Shown here piece by piece: positions 44,156 to 52,075 of a stretch of DNA of 64,000 bases. The translations under genes and the position numbers were made by a program. This DNA is from an uncultured Aeriscardovia sp. (GTDB lineage: Bacteria; Actinomycetota; Actinomycetes; Actinomycetales; Bifidobacteriaceae), in the NCBI GenBank assembly GCA_903789535.1, contig CAIFES010000002.1, forward strand, positions 174,164 through 238,163, given 5' to 3'. Every line of letters starts with the position of its first letter. Position 1 is the stretch's first letter. The notes under the pieces are model-generated. The model did no database searches. It saw only the letters and a program-made list of their open reading frames with translations, and was not told where the DNA came from.

Positions 44156-44389
44156 GGGAATACGCCTCAGAAAAGAATCTCAGAATGAATCTCCGATCAG
44201 AATCCCGGCAGACAAGCCACGCAGAGAAACCAGACAGAGAGACAAAGAGAAACAGAAACAGTACAAGCATAAAAAACGCCCGGTCCATCTCAGGTGAAGA
44301 AGGCTATCAAAGAGGATGAGACGAGGCCGCCCGCATCACACAACTCAGAACGGGTCCGGTCGGCACAATGACCTTCCAGACCCGTCTCC

Positions 44390-44539
44390 TTATCGATGGC
44401 AGATAAGCCAGACAAGGAGAACCATGAAGGCGATTGCCGCCACGGGAGGACTGACCTTCCAGGCGAGAATCATCATCACAGTCCCGATCCCGGCGGGCAG
44501 ACCGTCAGGATCATGTTGGTTATGGGAGTTGTCTTTCAT
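44390..44539 (-). CDS. Small single-span membrane protein (49 residues), unrecognised
   Basis: A short gene with a strong ribosome site (AAGGAG, 5 bases before ATG). The product begins MKDNSHNQHDPDGLPAGIGT, followed by a hydrophobic segment of roughly 29 residues containing WKVSPPVAAIAF and ending VLLVWLICHR, long enough for one membrane span, with a short positive tail. No family is recognised. Its start codon overlaps the stop of a possible 15-residue leader frame (44536-44583) in ATGA fashion. It lies 234 bases upstream of the GH31 gene on the same strand, but co-transcription is not shown. Confidence 0.6.
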   Translation of the reverse strand: MKDNSHNQHDPDGLPAGIGTVMMILAWKVSPPVAAIAFMVLLVWLICHR

Positions 44540-44583
44540 TTTTGCTCCTTGTAGGAGTTATCAGATCTGTCGACCTGACCCAT
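44536..44583 (-). CDS. Possible 15-residue leader peptide coupled to the small membrane protein
   Basis: ATG at 44583 preceded by GAGGAAG at good spacing; the frame MGQVDRSDNSYKEQK ends in a TGA that overlaps the ATG of the 49-residue gene (ATGA). The overlap and two consecutive ribosome sites suggest translational coupling. So short a frame can occur by chance. Confidence 0.35.
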   Translation of the reverse strand: MGQVDRSDNSYKEQK

Positions 44584-44926
44584 GCGCTCTTCCTCGCGTT
44601 ACCAAGGCGGCATGGCATCCTCAGACTACGTATGGCAGCCTTTGTGATGCATTCGGATTCCCTATTGTGGATAATCGGGTATTTCACTTTTCCACAATTC
44701 AGGACATGTCATCGACCGCTTACCCCGGGCAGTTTGTATGATGAAACTATTGATGAGGCAGCGTTACCCATCCATATAAAGAAATGGCGGGTCCAAATCT
44801 TTCATCTGTGTGGATGGTGCCCCACCAAGAGGGTTTGTTGGTTGACCCTCGTCTTTCAGCGAAAGGCGTCCCGACCGCACACGGCCGGGACGCTTTTCTA
44901 TCTCAGGGCAACACGTAGAGGACGAC
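44540..44926. other. Intergenic stretch upstream of the Nudix gene
   Basis: Apart from the possible leader peptide at its left end and the structured element at 44815-44897, no coding sequence is supported here. The region is AT-richer than its surroundings. A TTGATG hexamer and TATAAA, about 19 bases apart around 44750-44780, could be a plus-strand promoter leading into the structured element. Confidence 0.5.
44815..44897 (+). ncRNA. Candidate structured RNA or attenuator ending in a terminator, before the Nudix gene
   Basis: Four consecutive hairpins are read on the plus strand: TGGTG-CCC-CACCA (44815-44827), GAGGGT/ACCCTC (44829-44834 and 44845-44850), CTTTC-AGC-GAAAG (44853-44865) and GCGTCCCG/CGGGACGC (44866-44873 and 44886-44893) followed by TTTT. 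The last is a proper intrinsic terminator, yet no plus-strand gene lies within 3 kb upstream. Either a roughly 110-base small RNA ends here, or this is a 5' leader that attenuates the Nudix gene beginning 30 bases later. No known RNA family is recognised. Confidence 0.5.
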
Positions 44927-45673
44927 ATGGCTGACGAGAAAACAAAGCAGTCAGACAAACAGTCAGACAAGGCGGAACGGCTGCGGCGGATCATGGAGCG
45001 AATGAACGCGGGCAGCGGCGTCGACATGCTCGCACAGCCCGAGGTGACGGCGAGCGAGCGTGTCTACACCGGTCGCATCTTCGCCGTCGACGACCAGAAG
45101 ATCCGACTGCCACAGCGTGACGGCGGCTCCACCCTCATCGGCCGGCAGATCATCCGTCACCCGCACGCCGCCATCATGCTCGTGCACAACACCGCCGACG
45201 ACACGTATCTTGTGGAGCGCGAGTACCGCGTGGGCCCGAACGCCTTCTCGTTCGGCGTGCCGGCTGGCCTGGTCGACCCGCATGAGAGCGCGCTGATGGC
45301 CGCCTTCCGCGAGCTGCGCGAGGAGACCGGCATCGTGGTGCCGTCCGTCCCCTCCGGCACGCAGGAGGAGCGCGAGGCGGGGCGCTGGAACGCGGAGGCG
45401 GTAGAGAAGGCCGCCACGGCCAGCCCGGATGTCACCGTCGAGACGCTCGGCAGTTTTTATTCCTCACAGGGCATGAGCGACGAGCTGGGGACGATCTTCG
45501 TGCTGCACCTGCATCATTTCGCGCTGACCGACCGGCATTTCGACGCCGACGAGCATGTGCAGTCCGCGTGGGTGGGCTGGGACGACATGACCGGCGTCAT
45601 CCCTTTCCGCGGCACGAGTGTCAACTTCGCCCTGCTGCATGAGAAGCTCCGCCGGCTCGCACCCACCGAATAA
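44927..45673 (+). CDS. Nudix hydrolase, ADP-ribose pyrophosphatase-like
   Basis: A 248-residue protein with a complete Nudix box at residues 114-136: G114, E120, R128-E129, E132-E133 and G135. The preceding HPHAAIMLVHN and YLVEREYRVGP match ADP-ribose/NDP-sugar pyrophosphatases, which hydrolyse nucleoside diphosphate derivatives to AMP and a sugar phosphate. A charged 35-residue N-terminus and a short insertion near 140-165 are additional. GAGG is placed before the ATG. The structured RNA candidate lies directly upstream. Confidence 0.88.
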   Translation: MADEKTKQSDKQSDKAERLRRIMERMNAGSGVDMLAQPEVTASERVYTGRIFAVDDQKIRLPQRDGGSTLIGRQIIRHPHAAIMLVHNTADDTYLVEREYRVGPNAFSFGVPAGLVDPHESALMAAFRELREETGIVVPSVPSGTQEEREAGRWNAEAVEKAATASPDVTVETLGSFYSSQGMSDELGTIFVLHLHHFALTDRHFDADEHVQSAWVGWDDMTGVIPFRGTSVNFALLHEKLRRLAPTE

Positions 45674-45681
45674 CCGCGGCC

Positions 45682-46803
45682 TCACTCGGCCACAACTGGC
45701 GGTCTGCCCAGCAGGTCGTTCGTCTTGTGCTCACCGGCCGCATCCGTCCAGGTGATGGTCGCCACCGAGCGCCACGAGAGGTCATCCGGGTCCATACCGC
45801 CCTGGCCCATCTCGCGACGGTCGGCGATCACGCGCGCGTCGAAGTCGAGACGCGCGGAGGTGGAGGCCCCCTGCCACACGAGACCGAGCACGCCGTACGT
45901 GTCGTCGTAGCCGTAGGTGAAGTCGCCGCCGAACGCCTCGAGGCTGTTGCGGAAGCGGCACAGCGCGTTGAGCGCCTTGACCTCCGGGCGCAGCAGGTTG
46001 GCGCCGATCTCGGCGGGAGCGAAGATATGTCGGTTGATATCGCGGCACGTGCCCGTCTTTTTTGGCAGATCCAGATCGTTGGGGGCCATCATGGCGCCCA
46101 TGTAATAGACCTCGGGCAGACCGGGCAGGAAGAACTGCACCGCGCGGGCGGCGAGGTATTTCGTATCATCGCAGCCGAGCGCCGAATAGTAGGTGGAGTC
46201 GATCAGACGATACCGGCCGTCCTGGTCCGCCGGGCCGAAGAGGGCGGACTCGCCATGCGTGTTGCGCACGACGGCCCGCACGAGCCTGTCGACATCCCTC
46301 TGCGGCAGAAAACCGTCGTGGACGCCGTTGTGGCCGGAGTAGAAGTCGATCGCGCCGCCATCGGCCGCCCCCGCCTTTTTCGGGGCCCTGCCCGTCACGA
46401 TACCGTCCTGCGTATCGAGCACGCTCACGATGCCGGTCGGCCGGACGGCCAGCCATCTGGCAAGGGGCGCGGCATCACCGTCGATGAGGGCATGCAGCAG
46501 CAGGGAGGCGAGAGGGTGGTCGTACACGACGGGCGAGGCACCGTCCGTATCACCCGTGACGGCATCCGTATCACCCGTGACGGCATCCGTATCACCCGTG
46601 ACGGCATCACTGACAGCGCCGGCGGGAGAGACAGACGGCGCCTGTCCAGACGTCTGTGCGGGCGCCTGTCCGCGCGCCCCCGAGGACAGGAGCCGGACAC
46701 CGCCATAGACGCCGGCGAGTTTTGTGCGCAACAGCTCAGTGAGGCCAGTGACGGAACCGCCGAAACGATCGGCATAGGCAGCAAGCTGAACTTTGTCCCT
46801 CAT
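45682..46803 (-). pseudogene. Internally deleted sucrose phosphorylase (GH13_18), catalytically dead
   Basis: An uninterrupted frame of 373 codons against about 504 for intact bifidobacterial sucrose phosphorylase. The first 40 residues (MRDKVQLAAYADRFGG ... GVYGGVRLLSS) and the part from LLHALIDGDAAPLARW to the C-terminus (DTQDGI, NTHGESALFG, STYYSALGCDD, FFLPGLPEVYY, RDINRH) match that enzyme. Between them about 215 residues, including the nucleophile (D192) and acid/base (E232) of the known enzyme, are replaced by roughly 50 residues of linker with three DAVTGDT repeats. The gene keeps a good start (GGGAG before ATG) and stop, so the deletion is in frame. Sucrose cleavage is not possible with this protein; whether it is expressed is unknown. 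Confidence 0.88.
46545..46607 (-). repeat. Three tandem 21-bp repeats at the deletion scar
   Basis: Three identical copies of a 21-base unit beginning CCGTATCACCCGTGAC, at 46545-46565, 46566-46586 and 46587-46607, with no spacer. On the minus strand they encode DAVTGDT three times. They lie in the linker that replaces the missing catalytic part of sucrose phosphorylase. Confidence 0.95.
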
Positions 46804-46959
46804 ACTTCTCCCGCGGGCTTGGCCGAGGACGCGCCGCGCACAGGCATGGCCGCGTCCGAAAATCCGCGTTTTCATCTTATCGGCCGAAGCAGAAGGAAGT
46901 GCCATTCCGGCGCACGGTGAAACAGCGGGGAAACAATCGGACGATCCGGGCCCGCCTCC

Positions 46960-49095
46960 TCACACGGGGCCGGCGGAGGTCTGCCGCAGCAGCCGCAGGA
47001 ACGGCTCCACACTCTCGTACCGGCCGGAGATGAACACCACGTCACCCGGCTCCACCACCGTGGCACCGTGCGGCACGATGAATCTGCCGCCGCGGCGGAT
47101 GAGGGTGACGGTCATCTCCCGGCTCATATTCCAGTCGGCCAGCTCCTTGCCGGCATAATTCGCGTTGCGCACACGTGTCTCGAAGATGGAGAAGCTCGTG
47201 CTGCTGAGCAGCTCGTAGATGGCGGGCGACTCGATGATGGCCTTGAGCACGGAGGAGGCCGCCGAGCGCGCGTTGAACACCTCGATGCCCTGCGCGCGCA
47301 GGGCGCGGGCGGTCTCGCTCTCGCTGTCCCTCCATTCGATCACGCGCCCCACGCCGTTCTTGTGGGCGAGCAGGGCGAGGCGGTCGTTGGCCGGCCCCTG
47401 TCGTGAGAGCGCGGCCACGAACACATCCACGTCAAAGAACCCGTGCTCGCGCAGCCAGCCCTCGACCACCTCCTGGTCGCGGCTCTCCAGGCCCGGCTCG
47501 TAGAGCAGGTCGCGGATCTGCGAGTCGTACAGGCGGTAGTTCTCCTCGCGGTCGGTGGCCACGCGCCAGGTGGTGAACTCGTCCTTGAGGTCGTGCGCGG
47601 CCGTGTAGGTGAAGGCGTTCGCCCCGAGCACGGCGATGCGCCGGCTCGGTTCCTCCTCCGCGCCGGCACGGTAGAGCGTGTTGAACAGCGTGGGCCCGGC
47701 AAGGCACACCACGATGGCGGCGAGGATGAACGCCGAGCTCTGCGCCTGGGTGATCACCTTGAGGTTGAGGGCCACGTTGAGCGAGGGGACGACGAGCGTG
47801 ATGGTGGTGGCGGTCAGAAACGCCGCCGACAGCGAGTTGCGCGTCGAGAAGCGCAGGCGGAACGCGGCGAACACGCCGGCCTTGGCGAGCAGGAACGCGG
47901 CGATGAGCACCGGCAGCAGGGCGAGCGAGCGCGTATCGGTGAACAGCGAGCGCACGTTGAGGCGCACGCCGGTCATGATGAAGAAGATGGGGATGAAGAA
48001 GCCGTAGCCGATGGAGGTCAGCTTGCTGTGCGTCGCCTCGGAGGGGCGCAGAAGCCGCATGACGATGCCGGCCAGGAACGCGCCGAGGATGTTCTCGGCC
48101 CCCACCTCGGTGGCGACGGCCACGAGCGTGAAGACGAGGAAGAAGGCCAGGCGGATGTCGAGCTGGGTGGTCGCCTTCGTCACCTTGTCGAACCAGGTGA
48201 GGATGCCGCGGAAACGCAGCAGCAGCAGGATCGCGGCCACGAACAGCAGGATGATGAGCCACAGGCGCCCGGCGTTGCCGCCGCTCACGGAGGCGTAGAC
48301 GGTCAGGCCGAGCAGCGGGATCACCTCGCCCCACACGGCCGTGAGCAGGATGGTCTGGCCGATCGGCCGCTGCAGGATGCCCTTCTCGGTGAGGGTGGCG
48401 ATCACCACGCCGAGCGCGATGGTCGAGAAGAGGATGATGGCGAGCGGGATGTCGGAGAACAGGCCGGTCACCTTGAGCAGCACGGCGATGAGGGCGGAGA
48501 GGGCGACCACCGAGCCGAAGGCGATGAGCGAGACGGCGAGCGGGGTGGGCTCGCGGCGCTGGTCGCGGATCGCGCGTCGCTGCGTGCGCCGGAAGTCTTT
48601 GAGATCGGCCTTCAGGCGACGGACACGCTCGGTATGGCCGTCCTTGGCGGCCTCGCGGATGGCCTGACGACGACGGCTGACACCCTCGCGCAGTTCCTGC
48701 CGTCGCGCCTCCTTGTCGGAGCGGATGCGGTCCTTCTCGCTGCTGATATGCGCGGGGGCGGGCCGCTCATCGGTGCTGATGAGGCCGACGGCCTGCTGGA
48801 GGCTGCGCATCACCGCACCCGCGGCGGGGTCGACGTCGGTGCGGCCTTTGCGCGGCAGGAGCGCGGAGACATCGATCTCCATGCCGGAAAGGAACATGAG
48901 CAGCACGACGCCGATGTCGGAGAGCAGTTTGAGCTGCGTGCCGTCGGTGATGATATTGAGGGCGGATTTGCCCAGGATGATGCCGATGAGAATTTCTGCC
49001 ACGGCGGTCGGCACGCTGCGGATGTTGAAGCGTGCCATGACGATCGGCACGATCAGCGCGGCCAGCAGGACGATGAGGATGGACCACTGCCCCAT
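46960..49095 (-). CDS. CPA2 family cation/proton antiporter with TrkA domains
   Basis: A 711-residue membrane protein. A Na+/H+ exchanger domain with about 12 membrane segments (start ILIVLLAALIVPIVMARF; FLSGMEIDV; AENILGAFLAGIVMRL; FFIPIFFIMTGV) is followed by a cytoplasmic TrkA-N-like nucleotide-binding region (from about 485, RIAVLGANAF) and a TrkA-C domain (about 630-705). It probably exchanges K+ or Na+ for protons. Residues about 60-165 form a highly charged Arg/Lys/Glu-rich insert (EKDRIRSDKEARRQELREGVS...) after the third membrane segment, not usual in CPA2 proteins. An extension to 49332 runs into the hspR gene and is rejected. It follows hspR by 35 bases. Confidence 0.88.
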   Translation of the reverse strand: MGQWSILIVLLAALIVPIVMARFNIRSVPTAVAEILIGIILGKSALNIITDGTQLKLLSDIGVVLLMFLSGMEIDVSALLPRKGRTDVDPAAGAVMRSLQQAVGLISTDERPAPAHISSEKDRIRSDKEARRQELREGVSRRRQAIREAAKDGHTERVRRLKADLKDFRRTQRRAIRDQRREPTPLAVSLIAFGSVVALSALIAVLLKVTGLFSDIPLAIILFSTIALGVVIATLTEKGILQRPIGQTILLTAVWGEVIPLLGLTVYASVSGGNAGRLWLIILLFVAAILLLLRFRGILTWFDKVTKATTQLDIRLAFFLVFTLVAVATEVGAENILGAFLAGIVMRLLRPSEATHSKLTSIGYGFFIPIFFIMTGVRLNVRSLFTDTRSLALLPVLIAAFLLAKAGVFAAFRLRFSTRNSLSAAFLTATTITLVVPSLNVALNLKVITQAQSSAFILAAIVVCLAGPTLFNTLYRAGAEEEPSRRIAVLGANAFTYTAAHDLKDEFTTWRVATDREENYRLYDSQIRDLLYEPGLESRDQEVVEGWLREHGFFDVDVFVAALSRQGPANDRLALLAHKNGVGRVIEWRDSESETARALRAQGIEVFNARSAASSVLKAIIESPAIYELLSSTSFSIFETRVRNANYAGKELADWNMSREMTVTLIRRGGRFIVPHGATVVEPGDVVFISGRYESVEPFLRLLRQTSAGPV

Positions 49096-49129
49096 GCGGC
49101 ACTTCGTCTCTCTCGGTTCCGGGTGAATA

Positions 49130-49771
49130 TTACTGCCTGTGCGCGGCGATGAGCCTGCCGGCGATGGCGCGCCTCGTCTCGATCTCCAGCAGCGAGTCGC
49201 CGGCCGGCGCCTCCAGGTACGCGCGCGAGGCAGGCCCGCCCGATTCGAGCGCCTGCAGGGCGCGGTCGGCGTGATGCGCCTCCAGGGCGAGCATCTCGTT
49301 GTACAGCCGGTCACGCCAATGACGGCGGTCACGCCCGCTCATCTCGTACTCGCACACGCGCCCGTCAGGCCCGGCGGCGAACACGGAGGACCCGCGCGGC
49401 ATCCGGAGCCTGCGCACCTGCCGTCGCAGCTCGCGGTTCTCCTCCATCAGGGTGAGGATCTGTTCGATGCCGGTGAGGTTGATGGCCTGGTCCGCCAGTC
49501 GCTGCGCCTGTGCGAGCCGTGCCACGTCACGCAGCGAGTAGCGGCGCGCCCCACCGGGGGTGCGCCCGGGGGTGATGAGGCCGATGCGATCGTATTCACG
49601 CAGCGTCTGCGGGTGCATGCCCGCCAGCCGCGCGGCCTGCCCCACGGGGAAGACGGGCAGCCAGATGGAGAAGCCGGCGTCCTCGGCGCGCATGAGGTCG
49701 GCGCGTCCGGCGAGGAGCGCCCTCGCGCACTGCGCGTATGCCTGTCTCAGCCGTGCCTTCGCGGTCACCAT
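49130..49771 (-). CDS. hspR: HspR, MerR-type heat-shock repressor
   Basis: A 213-residue MerR-family protein. The HTH FPVGQAARLAGMHPQTLREYDRIGLITPGRTPGGARRYSLRD matches HspR, which represses the dnaK operon by binding HAIR sites with DnaK as co-repressor. AAAGGAG precedes the ATG. The N-terminal 40 residues and a C-terminal tail of about 75 residues extend beyond the typical HspR core. It is the last heat-shock gene of the dnaK-grpE-dnaJ-hspR run, with a HAIR element in front of dnaK, forming a feedback loop. Confidence 0.92.
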   Translation of the reverse strand: MVTAKARLRQAYAQCARALLAGRADLMRAEDAGFSIWLPVFPVGQAARLAGMHPQTLREYDRIGLITPGRTPGGARRYSLRDVARLAQAQRLADQAINLTGIEQILTLMEENRELRRQVRRLRMPRGSSVFAAGPDGRVCEYEMSGRDRRHWRDRLYNEMLALEAHHADRALQALESGGPASRAYLEAPAGDSLLEIETRRAIAGRLIAAHRQ

Positions 49772-49805
49772 GGCTTCTCCTTTCTCCTGTCTCTCCTGTC
49801 ACCGA

Positions 49806-50855
49806 TCAGTCGGTGCCCTCGCGCTCGGCCTTGACGCGGGCGGCGAAAGTGGCCGTGTCCTTGTCGAACTCGGCCAGATCGTGCTTCGCTTTGAGGCCCA
49901 TGCGCTTGGGCAGACGGATCTCCACGCGCAGCAGCAGATCGCCCGTGCCGTCCGTCGTCTTCACGCCCTTGCCGCGCACGCGCAGACGTGTGCCGCCCGA
50001 CGTGCCGACCGGCACGCGCACCTTAACGGTGTTGCCGTCGAAGTCATGCGTGGTGACGACGGTCCCGGCGCCGGCCTCTCCCACGGTCAGCGGCAGCGCC
50101 CGTTCAAGATCGTTGCCGCGCATGGTGAACACCGGGTCGGAGGCCACCTCCACGCGCAGGTACAGATCGCCGTCGCGCCCGCCGTTGCTGCCGCGACCGC
50201 CCTTGCCGGGAAGACGGATCTGCTGGCCGTCGCGGATGCCTGCGGGCACGCGGGCCTTGAAGCTGCGCCCGCCCACGCGCAGACGCACGAGCGCCCCCTC
50301 GACCGCCTGGCGGAACGAGAGCGAGACGGTGGAATGCAGGTCACGGCCCGTCTGCGGCTGCGCGGCCCGAGGAGCGTACCCCGTACCGCCGCCCTCGTAG
50401 GTCTGGTAGCTGCTGCCGAACGGCATGCCCGAGGCGGACGGGCCGCCCATGCCGCCGAGATTGGAGAACATCTGCTCGAAGCCCGGGCCGGCACCGGAGG
50501 TGGAGAAGCGCACACGCCCGTTGCCGGCGCCCATGTTGGAGAACACGTCGCCGAACAGGCTGGAGAAGTCATCGGAGCTGAACCCGCCGTTCGCCCCGCC
50601 GGAGGTGAAGCGCGCCCCGCCCGCACCGAAGCGGCGGATGGCGTCATAGCGCTTGCGCTGCTGCTTGTTGTGCAGCACGTCGTACGCCTCGTTCACGTCC
50701 TTGAATTTCTCTGCGGCACCCTTCTCATGATTGAGATCGGGATGGTACTTGCGTGCCATCTTGCGGAACGCCTTGTTGATCTCCTCGTCGCTCGCAGAGT
50801 CGGAAACGCCGAGGATCTTGTAGTAATCCTTCTTGAGCCAGTCACTTTCGGCCAT
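49806..50855 (-). CDS. dnaJ: DnaJ/CbpA-type co-chaperone without zinc finger
   Basis: A 349-residue J-domain protein: J domain at residues 4-70 with the HPD motif, a Gly/Phe-rich linker (to about 150), then the two C-terminal substrate-binding domains ([19 protein letters not shown] ... [13 protein letters not shown]). The CxxCxGxG zinc repeats are absent, as in CbpA-type DnaJ. It stimulates DnaK ATPase and delivers unfolded clients. The ATG at 50855 has AAAGGAG upstream; an ATG five codons earlier overlaps that site. It follows grpE after a 329-base gap with a hairpin. Confidence 0.93.
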   Translation of the reverse strand: MAESDWLKKDYYKILGVSDSASDEEINKAFRKMARKYHPDLNHEKGAAEKFKDVNEAYDVLHNKQQRKRYDAIRRFGAGGARFTSGGANGGFSSDDFSSLFGDVFSNMGAGNGRVRFSTSGAGPGFEQMFSNLGGMGGPSASGMPFGSSYQTYEGGGTGYAPRAAQPQTGRDLHSTVSLSFRQAVEGALVRLRVGGRSFKARVPAGIRDGQQIRLPGKGGRGSNGGRDGDLYLRVEVASDPVFTMRGNDLERALPLTVGEAGAGTVVTTHDFDGNTVKVRVPVGTSGGTRLRVRGKGVKTTDGTGDLLLRVEIRLPKRMGLKAKHDLAEFDKDTATFAARVKAEREGTD

Positions 50856-51184
50856 CGCGTCTCCTTTCATCGTCTCGCGTTGTCTTCGTTTATGACTGCT
50901 GTGTTATATCGCGGTTTACGTCGGCCATGCCACGGCCTTGACGCGGTCGCGTCGCGGCATGTCATGGTCATGCCGTGCGGCTTTCTCGTACGGCTTTCTC
51001 GCATGGTCCCGTGCCGCAAAACGGCGGGCGGCCGTGGTGACCGCCCGCCGTCGCGTGCCCGGCCATGCCGGGATTCATCTGCGGCGCACCGCGTCTGTCA
51101 CACATCTTGTAGTGTGGCAGGCCCGCGAGCGCCGCTGATGCTGATCGTTTGCACTGATCGTCCGCATCGATGCCGATCGTGGCG
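50856..51184. other. Gap between grpE and dnaJ with terminator
   Basis: No gene is supported in these 329 bases. ACGGCGGGCGG (51021-51031) and CCGCCCGCCGT (51041-51051) form a perfect 11-bp stem followed by TTTT on the minus strand, a likely (perhaps partial) terminator after grpE. Nearer to dnaJ the sequence becomes AT-richer (50870-50915), which could hold a separate dnaJ-hspR promoter; no second HAIR site was found. Confidence 0.65.
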
Positions 51185-52075
51185 TCAGGCGGCAGAACCG
51201 TCCGACGCATCCGCGCCCGAAGCACTGTCCGACCCGTCGGCCGCATGGTCATCCGCGTTCTCGGCGTCCGTCTTCTCCTGCGGGGAGACGACGACCACCT
51301 TGGCGGCGCGCAGGATCTTGTCACCCAGCTCGTAGCCGGACTCGACCACCGCGTCCACCTGGACGCTGTCGACGTCCGGCGAGGTGCGGTGCAGGATCGC
51401 CTCGTGCCTGGCGGGGTCGAACGCCTCGCCCTTGGTGCCGAACTTGGTGATGTGGAAGGAGTCGAAGCCATGGTCAAGCTGCTTGGCGATGGCCTCCACC
51501 TCCTTGGTCATCTTGCCGTGCTCGCGCATGCGGTCGAGGTTGTCGAGCGCAGGCAGGAGGGCCTTGAGCACGTCCTCCTGGCCGCGACGGCGGTAGTCGT
51601 CCTTCTCGCGGGCGGTGCGATGACGGTAGTTGATGAAGTCGGCGCGCTCACGCTGGAGGGCCTCCAGATAGTCGGCGGCCTCCTTCTTCGCCTTGCCGAG
51701 CTCGGTGAGCGAGCCGTCAGCGGCGTGGGTGCCATCGTGCGCACCGGCGGCGCTTCCCGCGCTGCCGGAACCACCGGACGGCGCGGAATCTGACCGTGCG
51801 GTACCCGACTGCGAAGCGCCGGCCGACGCCTGTGCGGCATCACCCGCACCAGCGCCCGCGCCTGTACCCGCCGCCTTCTGCGCGGCGGACCCGCCGGCGG
51901 CAGAAGCAGCGGCAGAGGAGGTGTCGGTGGCGTCCGATTCGCCTCGGGCGCCCGCCACGGGCACCGAGCCGTCAGTCGCCTTCCCCTCGTCGGGGCCCTG
52001 CGGCCCGTCCTGATGGGAGAGACGGTTGAGGTCGTCGGCGTCCGAGAGGTAGTCGTCCTTGTCGAAATCAGACAT
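51185..52075 (-). CDS. grpE: GrpE nucleotide exchange factor
   Basis: A 296-residue GrpE. The conserved part starts near residue 120 (coiled coil LGKAKKEAADYLEALQRERADFINYRHR) and continues to the beta-rich head (EAILHRTSP, VVESGYELGDKILRAAKVVV). It releases ADP from DnaK. The first 120 residues are a long, low-complexity Ala/Gly/Ser/Asp-rich extension, and the tail is acidic. The ATG at 52075 shares its A with the last base of the dnaK stop (TGATG); a GTG one codon earlier is an alternative. Confidence 0.94.
   Translation of the reverse strand: MSDFDKDDYLSDADDLNRLSHQDGPQGPDEGKATDGSVPVAGARGESDATDTSSAAASAAGGSAAQKAAGTGAGAGAGDAAQASAGASQSGTARSDSAPSGGSGSAGSAAGAHDGTHAADGSLTELGKAKKEAADYLEALQRERADFINYRHRTAREKDDYRRRGQEDVLKALLPALDNLDRMREHGKMTKEVEAIAKQLDHGFDSFHITKFGTKGEAFDPARHEAILHRTSPDVDSVQVDAVVESGYELGDKILRAAKVVVVSPQEKTDAENADDHAADGSDSASGADASDGSAA

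Noticed and set aside
44316..44741. Plus-strand open frames of about 140 codons in the region before the Nudix gene
   Set aside because: No ribosome site, no domain, and they cross the better-supported small gene on the other strand.
46545..46607. Three regularly spaced repeats as a possible CRISPR array
   Set aside because: The units are directly adjacent with no spacers and are translated in frame as DAVTGDT; no cas genes are near.
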